Shown here: piece after piece, positions 1 through 6,246 of the stretch
How positions within the stretch are numbered: the first letter of the stretch is position 1
Layout: the number at the start of each line of letters is the position of its first letter
The notes under the pieces: model-generated
Databases searched by the model: none
What the model was told of the DNA's origin: nothing
The model's input: the letters and a program-made list of their open reading frames with translations, nothing else
Program-made: the position numbers and the translations under genes
Source of the DNA: M3007 sp040383605
GTDB taxonomy: Bacteria; Bacteroidota; Bacteroidia; Chitinophagales; Saprospiraceae
Direction of reading: 5' to 3'
Length of the DNA: 6,559 nt
Assembly (NCBI GenBank): GCA_040383605.1
Contig: JBEIDF010000201.1
Span: forward strand, 1 to 6,559

Positions 1-1
1 C

Positions 2-112
2 CTGGCGTACCTGCTGGCAGCGGCCTTAGCGGCGTACCATTTTGCCAGAATCGTATGGTTCGTTTCGACGCACAGCGTGGATGATATTCTGCGGGAGTCG
101 GTCTGGCGCTAG
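2..112 (+). CDS. C-terminal end of an unidentified membrane protein (5' truncated)
   Basis: One frame is open from the window edge to a TAG at 110-112 and gives 36 residues. The first about 22 residues are hydrophobic and rich in Ala and Leu (LAYLLAAALAAYHFARIVWFV), which looks like the last membrane helix. A short polar tail ending in ILRESVWR follows, probably cytoplasmic. The other two plus frames are closed early (TAG at 27-29, TGA at 82-84), which supports this frame. The row 1-60 has 35 G/C out of 60, closer to the phosphatase downstream than to the next three genes. The family cannot be named from so short a tail. A 186-bp gap and a possible hairpin separate it from the next gene, so it is probably a separate transcription unit. 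Confidence 0.55.
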   Translation: MAYLLAAALAAYHFARIVWFVSTHSVDDILRESVWR

Positions 113-134
113 CGCCGCGATGGGCCGGGCGGCG
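113..134 (+). terminator. Possible weak terminator hairpin after the left-edge gene
   Basis: The arms cgccgc (113-118) and gcggcg (129-134) pair perfectly around a 10-nt loop, starting at the base after the TAG. The stretch behind it is T-rich but broken (ggtttggttgtctcatttt), so this is at best a weak intrinsic terminator. The position directly after the stop codon is the main support. Confidence 0.3.
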
Positions 135-298
135 GGTTTGGTTGTCTCATTTTGCTATTAAAAAAAAGTCCCGGACATACGTTAATAAATTTATTTATTT
201 TTGCGTGGTCTATTTTGCAAATTGCACCTGCGTCCAAATAATACAGTGAGCGGGCTGGATGTTACGAAAAATCAGTCTCAAACAAAAAAACTAGTCAG
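135..298 (+). promoter_or_regulatory. A/T-rich leader of the glycosylation cassette, promoter not resolved
   Basis: This spacer must hold the promoter of the three-gene cassette, since genes two and three follow with only 40-bp and 14-bp gaps. The best -7 candidate is TATTTTG at 211-217, one T short of the Bacteroidota TAnnTTTG box, but the nearest TTTG (200-203) is far too close to serve as a -33 element. A TTTG at 151-154 sits 23 bp ahead of TACGTTAA (178-185), another partial match. Neither is convincing. There is no Shine-Dalgarno sequence before the ATG at 299, only an A-run (283-290), as is usual in Bacteroidota. Confidence 0.3.
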
Positions 299-2221
299 AT
301 GAAGAATAAACATACGCGAAAAACGGTAAAAGATTCTACTACGACCGCTAAACGGACGTTCGACCAAGCAGCAGATTTCCCTTTAACAGAGCGAATAAAT
401 AAAATTGAGGCGTGGCTCAAAAAAAATACCCTTTATGTTGCGGTAGTTCTTTTTTTAGCTGCATTGGCGCCGCGAATTTTGTATTATCAGGAAATCAAGA
501 ACACCCCGGTACAAATTTTTGTATCTTGGGATCAGGGGGACATGGCGTTTTTTCATTCTTGGGCAAAAGTCCTCGCATCTGGAAACTGGCTGAGCGATAC
601 CGTTTTGCATCCTTATCATTCCTGGCACGATGACTTCGCAAGGGGAACTTTTAAAACATACCCGGATGTAGCAGCACGGTATTATACGGCGCACACTGAT
701 TCGAATAGTAAAATTGATACGCTGGGAGCTCGGCATCAGTTAATAAATGACCTATACAATAAGAAAGTATTTCACCAGGAGCCGCTGTACCCGTACCTAA
801 TTGCACTCACTTACAAAATATTTGGCACAGACCCCAACCGAGTTTATGCCTGGCAGATGGCGCTTGGGATATGTACCATTCTCTTGATTTTTTTTATAGG
901 TTTAAGGTTGTTTGGGGCTTTATCCGGGTTGCTTGCGGCGCTGGCCGTGCTTCTTTCCGGACCAGTGATGTTTTTTGAAATGATTTTGTTAAGAACCTCG
1001 ATAACGGTATTTTTCACCGCTCTTTTGCTATATCTCTTTATTCGAGTACAGGATAAGCCAGACTGGCGCAACCTCATACTTTGGGGGGTTGCCTCCGGGT
1101 TGGCGCTAATCTGCCAATCATATCTGGTCTTATTTTTATTCACATCCTGGATATGGCTAGCGTGGGTGTGGCGAGAACGCAAGATATTTATCGCGCAGCG
1201 GCTTGCAGGTTTTGCCGCGGCCCTGTTAATCGTCATGACACCGGTTTTTTATCGAAATATTAAAGTAGGTGCGCCAATCGGATCACTTGCTAGTAATGCT
1301 GCGATGACATATATACCCTTAAACAGCACCGAATCGCTCCCATTAGAGTCCTTTTATTTTCACGAACCCACCGCTATAAAAATAATACACGAAACGGACG
1401 GACGCATGGGCGCCACCATGCGCGCGTGTCTGGCTACGTTCAAGAATTTTGAGGATTTTATTCGCGTTTACAGGCAAAAACTAGAGGGCATCTTCATGAA
1501 GCATGAAATGCACAGTAACGTAAATTATTATTTTTATAAAGAGTTTTCGCCTATGCTGAATGCAATGCCGGCGCTCTATTTTCTTATTGCGCCTTTAGGA
1601 CTTGTGGGTATTTTTCTGGGTGTGTGGAGGCATCGCGCTCGCTTTATTCCGGTTCTTTTAATCACTCTTGTAAGTATAGCGCCGATGATTATAGGTGGCA
1701 GTCTCTCGCGATACAGGGCAGCCCTTTGCCTGTCATTAGCGCTGGCAGCGGCTTATCTGGTGATCGAACTCATAAAAATGATCGCAAAAGCGGAATGGAA
1801 GTGGGCAATACCCCTACTGCTCATTTGCCCGCTTTTATATAAATTAACATCCAGTCTGCCAAGTAAGATACAGTTTCCGTATATCCCCTCTGATTTCACC
1901 ATATTATATCGCGACTATTATATGCCGCGCCTCAAATCTTTTGAAGAAAAAGGCGAATTTGAAAAGCACAATAATCTGACAAAAGAACTTCTCGGGTATG
2001 TGCCTGATTATTTTTTTCGCGTAAAAATTGACGATCCAATTAAAAATGGAAATGATGCTGGATGCTCTGAACTAATCATCCGATACCTAACCATGTATGC
2101 CGCTACTTTTGACAGACTAGGCCGGAATGAAGAAGCTAAACAGGCAAGAATGCGATGTGACATACTTAAAAAGCGAATAGACGATTTCGATCAAAAAGTG
2201 AAGGGCCGCACCGGAATTTGA
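299..2221 (+). CDS. GT-C fold membrane glycosyltransferase (PMT/ArnT-like, GT39-type)
   Basis: A 640-residue polytopic membrane protein, probably an inner-membrane enzyme that takes a sugar from a polyprenyl-phosphate donor and transfers it to an acceptor on the outer face. A polar N-terminus (1-43) leads into a first helix (about 44-62). The first outer loop carries the acidic motif SWDQGDMAFF (Asp78 and Asp81), typical of the catalytic loop of GT-C enzymes, and then EPLYPYLIAL (161-170), also typical of PMT_2/GT39 proteins. Further hydrophobic segments lie near 184-206, 208-227, 229-248, 260-291, 300-316, 424-441, 449-466, 474-491 and 502-515. SRYR (470-473) matches the position of the conserved R(F/Y)R before a late helix. 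The soluble C-terminus (about 520-640) ends in a TPR-like helix pair (599-632, with GRNEEAKQAR). The acceptor is unknown. It is first in a cassette with a lipid-linked sugar synthase and a methyltransferase. The ATG at 299 is the only ATG start I see in this frame. Confidence 0.8.
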   Translation: MKNKHTRKTVKDSTTTAKRTFDQAADFPLTERINKIEAWLKKNTLYVAVVLFLAALAPRILYYQEIKNTPVQIFVSWDQGDMAFFHSWAKVLASGNWLSDTVLHPYHSWHDDFARGTFKTYPDVAARYYTAHTDSNSKIDTLGARHQLINDLYNKKVFHQEPLYPYLIALTYKIFGTDPNRVYAWQMALGICTILLIFFIGLRLFGALSGLLAALAVLLSGPVMFFEMILLRTSITVFFTALLLYLFIRVQDKPDWRNLILWGVASGLALICQSYLVLFLFTSWIWLAWVWRERKIFIAQRLAGFAAALLIVMTPVFYRNIKVGAPIGSLASNAAMTYIPLNSTESLPLESFYFHEPTAIKIIHETDGRMGATMRACLATFKNFEDFIRVYRQKLEGIFMKHEMHSNVNYYFYKEFSPMLNAMPALYFLIAPLGLVGIFLGVWRHRARFIPVLLITLVSIAPMIIGGSLSRYRAALCLSLALAAAYLVIELIKMIAKAEWKWAIPLLLICPLLYKLTSSLPSKIQFPYIPSDFTILYRDYYMPRLKSFEEKGEFEKHNNLTKELLGYVPDYFFRVKIDDPIKNGNDAGCSELIIRYLTMYAATFDRLGRNEEAKQARMRCDILKKRIDDFDQKVKGRTGI

Positions 2222-2261
2222 GATCCCGTCGGATTGCTATTAATATCATTATAATAAAAAT

Positions 2262-3440
2262 ATGAATCAGCCGAAACTTAGTATTGTGATGCCTTGCTTG
2301 AACGAAGAGCGAACAGTCGGCGCCTGCATCCAAAAAGCTCAAAATTTCGCCATGCAGCACGATGTGGATATTGAAATTATCGTGTCTGATAACGGATCTA
2401 AAGACCGAAGTGTGGCCATCGCCGAATCGCTCGGCGCACGCGTTGTATCAGCATCCCAAAAAGGGTATGGATTCGCGCTTATGGCAGGTATTGACAATGC
2501 CAAAGGCAAATATGTCATCATGGGCGATGCCGACGACAGCTATGACTTTTCCAATCTGTCTGGTATTTATGAAAAACTGGAAAACGGCTATGACCTGGTC
2601 ATGGGAAATCGCTTCAAAGGCGGTATTATGCCGGGCGCTATGCCCTTTTTGCACCGCTATCTGGGCAACCCCGTCCTGTCTTTTATTGGAAGGCTTTTTT
2701 TCGGTGCGCGCATAGGTGACTTTCACTGCGGCTTGCGCGGATTTACCAAAAGCGCTTACGATCAAATGGGGCTCCGCACCGGAGGGATGGAATTTGCTTC
2801 GGAAATGGTGGTCAAATCATCTATCCTGGGATTGAAAATAACCGAAGTACCAATAATATTACACCCGGACGGACGCGATAGAAAACCACACCTGCGAACT
2901 TGGTCGGACGGATGGAAACACCTTCGATTTATGATGTTGTTTAGCCCTGCCTGGATATTTCTGTACCCGGGTATCGCGCTTATGTGTTTGGGATTACTGG
3001 GAATCGGACTTTTAAATTTTCAGGATTTAAAAATCAATCAGGTGCGCTTGGGAATAAGTACTTTGCTCTTTGCTTATATGTTCATTATTCTCGGATTTCA
3101 ATTGTCTTCATTTTTCCTGACCGCCCGAATGTACGGCACGAACATGGGCGTCTTTCCCGCCTCCGACAGTATGCGCAAAATTCAGCGGTATGTATCTATG
3201 GAAAATGGACTTATCTTTGGATCTATTCTGGTCTTCCTGGGCGCCATATTCGCTACGCTCAGTTTTTTCAATTGGTACCAAAGCGGCTTTGGCGACCTCA
3301 ACCCTTATCACAACCTCCGATTGCTGTTTCCGGCACTCACCCTTTTTATTTTAGGAACTCAAATTATATTTTCGGGTTTTCTAATCAGCGCCTTACAAAT
3401 AAGTACCCAACATAGCCGAAATCATCCTGGCAACAGATAA
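2262..3440 (+). CDS. Family 2 glycosyltransferase, polyprenyl-phosphate sugar synthase type (DPM1-like) with membrane tail
   Basis: A 392-residue enzyme expected to transfer a hexose from a nucleotide sugar to polyprenyl phosphate at the cytoplasmic face. The GT-A domain shows VMPCLNEE (9-16), SDNGSKDRS (42-50), the metal-binding GDADDSYD (88-95), GNRFKGG (115-121) and the acceptor-side block GDFHCGLRGF (152-161) followed by MEFASEM (176-182); this set is characteristic of dolichol-phosphate mannose/glucose synthase-like bacterial enzymes. The C-terminus adds about four membrane helices (near 225-251, 262-286, 317-336, 354-377), which would place the product in the membrane for the GT-C enzyme encoded 40 bp upstream. 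Whether the sugar is mannose, glucose or another hexose cannot be read from the sequence. The leader before ATG 2262 is A/T-rich without Shine-Dalgarno sequence. Length and motifs are complete, with no sign of damage. Confidence 0.85.
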   Translation: MNQPKLSIVMPCLNEERTVGACIQKAQNFAMQHDVDIEIIVSDNGSKDRSVAIAESLGARVVSASQKGYGFALMAGIDNAKGKYVIMGDADDSYDFSNLSGIYEKLENGYDLVMGNRFKGGIMPGAMPFLHRYLGNPVLSFIGRLFFGARIGDFHCGLRGFTKSAYDQMGLRTGGMEFASEMVVKSSILGLKITEVPIILHPDGRDRKPHLRTWSDGWKHLRFMMLFSPAWIFLYPGIALMCLGLLGIGLLNFQDLKINQVRLGISTLLFAYMFIILGFQLSSFFLTARMYGTNMGVFPASDSMRKIQRYVSMENGLIFGSILVFLGAIFATLSFFNWYQSGFGDLNPYHNLRLLFPALTLFILGTQIIFSGFLISALQISTQHSRNHPGNR

Positions 3441-3454
3441 TTTTACTACATTCA

Positions 3455-4126
3455 ATGAGTTCAGAAATTTCAAAAACAGAAAAAAGCCTTTGGGATAAAT
3501 GGTGGATTCTTTTACACCAACGAACATCGCATAAAACCAGGGTACGCTTACTGGCCGATCGCTTCAGTACAATACTGCCCTCCGACCGGCCAATAACCTG
3601 CCTAGACATCGGTTGTGGAGATATGCAAATAGCGGAGCTGATAAAATCTGCTAAACCGAATACCCTATGGACCTGTATGGATATCTATCCACTGCCCGAG
3701 CACCTTCAAGGAATGGAAAAATGGCATAAATACCAACACTTTGACGGCGTAAATATTCCCACTGAATCGAATAGCTTTGACTACGTCCTGCTCTGCGATG
3801 TGTTACATCATAGCCTTAATCCCGAAGAATTGTTGCGCGAATGTGCCAGGGTCGGCAAAACGATTATTCTAAAAGACCATTTTCAGTACGGTTTTTTTTC
3901 CAACCTGATGCTGAAATGGATGGATCAATTTGGCAATCAAGCGTATGGCGTGCACATCCCGGGAAGGTATTTCTCCACAAAGAGTTTTAATGCCCTGTGC
4001 AGCAATATCGGATTACGCGTTGCTGATATCCAAACCGGAATCCGGTTGTACGATCACCTCCCCATTATTCGTAAGGTGCTTCGACCAGAATGGCAATTTA
4101 TTGCCGTGCTGGAAAAAATGGCGTAA
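3455..4126 (+). CDS. Class I SAM-dependent methyltransferase (Methyltransf_11-like)
   Basis: A soluble 223-residue protein with the Rossmann-type methyltransferase core: motif I CLDIGCGDMQIAEL (49-62) binds SAM, Asp76 in CMDIYPLP is the acidic residue at the end of strand 2, FDYVLLCDVLHH (108-119) is the motif around strand 4, and GKTIILKDH (134-142) corresponds to strand 5. There is no membrane segment, so it should act in the cytoplasm. It starts 14 bp after the GT2 stop, so co-transcription with the two glycosyltransferases is very likely. That suggests that it methylates the sugar, the lipid-linked intermediate or the acceptor of the same pathway, but the substrate is not visible. The stop codon TAA (4124-4126) lies inside an 18-bp stretch resembling the end of the palindromic element at 6077-6238, so the last residues may have been replaced by a repeat remnant. 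Confidence 0.8.
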   Translation: MSSEISKTEKSLWDKWWILLHQRTSHKTRVRLLADRFSTILPSDRPITCLDIGCGDMQIAELIKSAKPNTLWTCMDIYPLPEHLQGMEKWHKYQHFDGVNIPTESNSFDYVLLCDVLHHSLNPEELLRECARVGKTIILKDHFQYGFFSNLMLKWMDQFGNQAYGVHIPGRYFSTKSFNALCSNIGLRVADIQTGIRLYDHLPIIRKVLRPEWQFIAVLEKMA

Positions 4127-4140
4127 CTGGCTAACAGGAT
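4123..4140. repeat. 18-bp match to one end of the 6077-6238 element
   Basis: The stretch gtaactggctaacaggat agrees at 16 of 18 positions with the reverse complement of 6221-6238, the right end of the long palindrome. It covers the stop codon of the methyltransferase. Similarity does not clearly continue to the right; to the left both sequences have an A-run. It could be a remnant of a former copy or chance. Confidence 0.35.
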
Positions 4141-4202
4141 TTTCCGACAAGATCAAGATAGGCCTGCTTTTGCCCTCGACAGAAAATCCCAGGCATGCTC
4201 TC

Positions 4203-4205
4203 TAA
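4203..4205. repeat. Putative 3-bp target site duplication, left copy (TAA)
   Basis: TAA directly before GAG of the left terminal repeat; the partner is at 4369-4371 directly after the right terminal repeat. Three bases can match by chance, so the support comes from the exact placement at both ends. Confidence 0.5.
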
Positions 4206-4368
4206 GAGTGTGTCTAAAATTATATTTCTTGCTAATATGAAAGTCTTTTTCAGCCATACTTCGTTCCTTTTTTTCGCCGTAATTAGTCCCATTACGACTG
4301 CAAAAAGCGCCTTGTCTGGCTGAAAAATCCTTTTCATATTGGCAGAGAATATAATTTTAGACACGCTC
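4206..4368. mobile_element. 163-bp MITE-like element with long terminal inverted repeats
   Basis: The two ends, 4206-4256 and 4317-4368 (reverse complement), align with about 44 identical columns of 52, including a perfect 17-bp block (gtgtctaaaattatatt) and a perfect inner block tttttcagcca. The centre folds too: cgtaat (4278-4283) and attacg (4291-4296) close around tagtccc, and the parts between are roughly complementary, so the whole element can form one long imperfect hairpin. TAA stands on both sides (4203-4205 and 4369-4371), the expected mark of a 3-bp target duplication. The ends read GAGTGTGTC and GACACGCTC. It has no coding capacity for a transposase, so it would be moved by a related full-length IS elsewhere. 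A TNA target duplication is known for the IS1031 group of the IS5 family, but I cannot assign the family. It may also act as terminator for the cassette upstream. Confidence 0.75.
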
Positions 4369-4371
4369 TAA
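4369..4371. repeat. Putative 3-bp target site duplication, right copy (TAA)
   Basis: TAA directly after CTC of the right terminal repeat, matching 4203-4205 on the other side of the element. Confidence 0.5.
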
Positions 4372-4386
4372 GCAGCGACAACGCCG

Positions 4387-4395
4387 TACCTTCGC
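4387..4395 (+). promoter_or_regulatory. Bacteroidota-type -7 box of the phosphatase gene
   Basis: TACCTTCGC fits the TAnnTTTGC consensus with one change (C for T). It ends 12 bp before the ATG at 4408, so transcription would start only a few bases ahead of the start codon, a near-leaderless arrangement. No TTTG is found at the -33 distance; that position lies at the right end of the MITE-like element (up to 4368), 18 bp before the box. Confidence 0.5.
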
Positions 4396-4407
4396 AAAAA
4401 AGTGCTT

Positions 4408-5718
4408 ATGCTATTCAGACTGTTTACCTTACTGCTGTTTGGGTGTTCGCTCCGCGCCCAATCCACTTTGCTGCAATCAGGCCCCATGGTGGGCTATGTG
4501 GACATGAAGGAGGCGCGCCTGTGGGCGCAAACCAACGCGCCCGCCGCGGTGGATTTCGAATACTGGGATATCGAAAATCCCAACCAAAAATTCCGAACCG
4601 CCGCTGTCCAAACGCAGGCCGCCGACGGTTTCACCGCGCACTGCATCGCAGACCGGGTAGAACCAGGCCGCCGATACGAATATCGCCTCCGCATCAACGG
4701 CCAGGAAACGCCCCGACCTTATCCCACGACCTTCAAAACGCAGTCGCTCTGGCAGTGGCGCACCGACCCGCCCGCTTTCACGCTGGCAATCGGCAGCTGT
4801 ATGTACGTCAATGAGCCGGCCTACGACCGGCCCGGTAAATCCTACGGCAGCGACTACCAGATTCTCGGCAGCCTGGCCGCCCAACAACCCGACCTCATGC
4901 TGTGGCTGGGCGATAATACCTACCTGCGCGAGCCCGACTGGTACACCCGCAGCGGCATGCTCCACCGATACACCCACACCCGCTCGCTGCCCGAATTGCA
5001 ACCCCTCCTGGCCGCAACCAGCAATCTCGCGGTCTGGGACGACCACGACTTCGGCCCCAACGACAGCGACGGCAGCTGGGTGCATAAGGACATGGCCTGG
5101 GATATATTCCGCGCTTTCTGGGATAATCCGGTCTATGGCGTGAACGGACAAAAAGGCGTTACCGGTTTTATGCAGTACGCCGATGTGGATTTTTTCCTGC
5201 TCGACGACCGCTATTTCCGAACGCCCAACGACTGCAAAAGCTGCCCGCGCACCCTCCTGGGCCAATCCCAACTCGAGTGGTTCAAAGCCGCCCTGGCCAG
5301 CAGCCGCGCACCTTTCAAAATTGTGGCAATCGGCGGACAATTTCTCTCCACCGCGGCAGAATACGAAACGTATATTAATCTCTTTCCCGCCGAACGCGAC
5401 AGCATCCTCGCATTCATCGAACGGGAAAATATCAAAGGGGTGGTCTTCGTATCCGGCGATCGCCATTTTTCCGAACTCTCCGCCCTGAAAAATAACGCGG
5501 GCAATATGGTCTATGACATGACCAGCTCTTCGCTCACCGCCGGCGTCAATACCAAAGGCGCCGACTCGCCCAATACGCTCCGCGTGCCCGGATCCGCGAT
5601 CACGCAACACAATTTTACCCTCCTCCGATTCAGCGGCCCGCGAAAAGAACGGCAACTGGATATCTCCGTGCACGATACGCAGGGCGCTGTCCTCTGGAAT
5701 TACACGATTAAAGGGTAG
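4408..5718 (+). CDS. Secreted PhoD-family alkaline phosphatase/phosphodiesterase
   Basis: A 436-residue exported metallophosphatase-like enzyme that should hydrolyse phosphate esters outside the cytoplasm and help to obtain phosphate. Residues 1-18 form a signal peptide (MLFRLFTLLLFGCSLRA, then QS). An N-terminal beta domain (about 24-115) typical of PhoD precedes the catalytic domain, with GSC (129-131), LGDNTY (167-172), WDDHDFGPNDSD (210-221) and the late metal-binding GDRHFSEL (350-357). The sequence around YDRPGKSYG (139-147) and RYTHTRSLPELQPLLA (187-202) resembles a form I recall from many Bacteroidota. I chose ATG 4408; the GTG at 4402 would add two residues but sits too close to the likely transcription start. 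LFGC (10-13) could also be a lipobox, making a lipoprotein. The gene is G/C-rich (40 of 60 bases at 4921-4980) and is not obviously linked in function to the sugar cassette. Confidence 0.85.
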   Translation: MLFRLFTLLLFGCSLRAQSTLLQSGPMVGYVDMKEARLWAQTNAPAAVDFEYWDIENPNQKFRTAAVQTQAADGFTAHCIADRVEPGRRYEYRLRINGQETPRPYPTTFKTQSLWQWRTDPPAFTLAIGSCMYVNEPAYDRPGKSYGSDYQILGSLAAQQPDLMLWLGDNTYLREPDWYTRSGMLHRYTHTRSLPELQPLLAATSNLAVWDDHDFGPNDSDGSWVHKDMAWDIFRAFWDNPVYGVNGQKGVTGFMQYADVDFFLLDDRYFRTPNDCKSCPRTLLGQSQLEWFKAALASSRAPFKIVAIGGQFLSTAAEYETYINLFPAERDSILAFIERENIKGVVFVSGDRHFSELSALKNNAGNMVYDMTSSSLTAGVNTKGADSPNTLRVPGSAITQHNFTLLRFSGPRKERQLDISVHDTQGAVLWNYTIKG

Positions 5719-5779
5719 TGCCCACCGCCCCAACTGCAAAATAATTAGCCATAAAATAAGATGGTTACAAATAAGAAAA

Positions 5780-5810
5780 GCCGCGCAGCTCGTTTGCTGC
5801 GCGGCCGTTT
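5780..5810 (+). terminator. Rho-independent-type terminator of the phosphatase gene
   Basis: Perfect 10-bp G/C-rich arms, gccgcgcagc (5780-5789) and gctgcgcggc (5796-5805), close a 6-nt loop tcgttt, 61 bp after the phosphatase stop. GAAAA precedes and CGTTTC follows, so the T-tract is short, but A's before and T's after suggest that it can work in both directions. Confidence 0.75.
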
Positions 5811-5953
5811 CCCGTATATAATCTCATGAAAAGTCTCCAAATCTGTTGGTCAAACCGCCCGTCTCTCCGTCTGTTGCCTGCTGTCCTTCGTTTGACAATA
5901 CAAAAGTGCGGCAACCCGGCACAAGTGGAAAGTACAATAAAAGGCTTTTGTTG

Positions 5954-5985
5954 AAATAAAATACCATTAAAAAAGTATTTTATTT
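5954..5985. repeat. A/T-rich inverted repeat 1
   Basis: Perfect 11-bp arms aaataaaatac (5954-5964) and gtattttattt (5975-5985) around a 10-nt loop. No run of T follows, so it is not a standard terminator. It is the first of three stem-loops in a row. Confidence 0.6.
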
Positions 5986-6016
5986 TACTAAAATGCTGAT
6001 TTATATCTATTTAAAA

Positions 6017-6041
6017 TAAACCAAAAGACGGTTTTTGTTTA
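6017..6041. repeat. A/T-rich inverted repeat 2
   Basis: Arms 6017-6026 (taaaccaaaa) and 6032-6041 (tttttgttta) pair with one mismatch around gacgg. In A/T-rich DNA this could be chance, but it is directly followed by a third stem-loop that shares its last base. Confidence 0.35.
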
Positions 6042-6075
6042 AATAATTCTTTGAAAAAAAAGAATTATTTTTTTT
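6041..6075 (+). terminator. A/T-rich stem-loop with T-run (inverted repeat 3)
   Basis: Perfect 12-bp arms 6041-6052 (aaataattcttt) and 6059-6070 (aaagaattattt) with a 6-nt loop gaaaaa, running into eight T's (6068-6075). The layout is that of a plus-strand intrinsic terminator, although the stem is weak for lack of G/C. It ends one base before the palindromic element begins. Confidence 0.4.
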
Positions 6076-6076
6076 C

Positions 6077-6238
6077 GTAACTGGTTAGCCGGTCGCGTCT
6101 GAGCCAAAAAAGGATCCATTTTTCGCCAGACGAAGCGATTTTTTGCAGGCCATAGCAGCGCTATGGTCAAAAAAAATTGCGAGGTATGGCGGGAAATGGG
6201 ACTTTTTGGGCCAGACAGCGATCCTGCTAACCAGTTAC
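6077..6238. repeat. 162-bp long imperfect palindrome, probably a second mobile or repeat-family element
   Basis: The ends gtaactggttagc (6077-6089) and gctaaccagttac (6226-6238) are perfect inverted copies of 13 bp. Further in, the two halves stay roughly three-quarters complementary with small gaps; for example tttttcgcc on the left corresponds to atttcccgcc on the other strand. The centre is a perfect 7-bp stem, ccatagc (6152-6158 region) and gctatgg, around agc. The whole can fold into one long hairpin, on DNA or RNA level. No clear target duplication is seen at its borders and no transposase is encoded. Size (162 against 163 bp) and layout resemble the element at 4206-4368, but the end sequences differ, so it belongs to another family. 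Plus and minus frames here are open by chance only. Confidence 0.65.
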
Positions 6239-6246
6239 AATTTTTG

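Noticed and set aside
200..217. TTTG (200-203) plus TATTTTG (211-217) as promoter of the cassette
   Set aside because: The spacing is only 7 bp instead of about 20 and the -7 box lacks one T; it is mentioned in the leader entry but not called as a promoter.
844..1236. 130-codon minus-strand frame inside the GT-C gene
   Set aside because: Antisense to a convincing membrane-protein gene; the product has no recognisable motif.
4131..4364. 77-codon minus-strand frame across the MITE-like element
   Set aside because: Its start and most of its length lie in the inverted repeat and its product has no transposase feature; open by chance.
4402..4407. GTG at 4402 as start of the phosphatase
   Set aside because: It adds only Met-Leu before the ATG at 4408 and lies at or next to the probable transcription start given by the -7-like box at 4387-4395.
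4477..5739. 420-codon open frame on the minus strand opposite the phosphatase
   Set aside because: It mirrors the phosphatase gene, whose plus-strand product has all family motifs. The antisense frame is open because of the G/C-rich third positions, and its product shows no domain, only Val/Ala/Gly-rich sequence.
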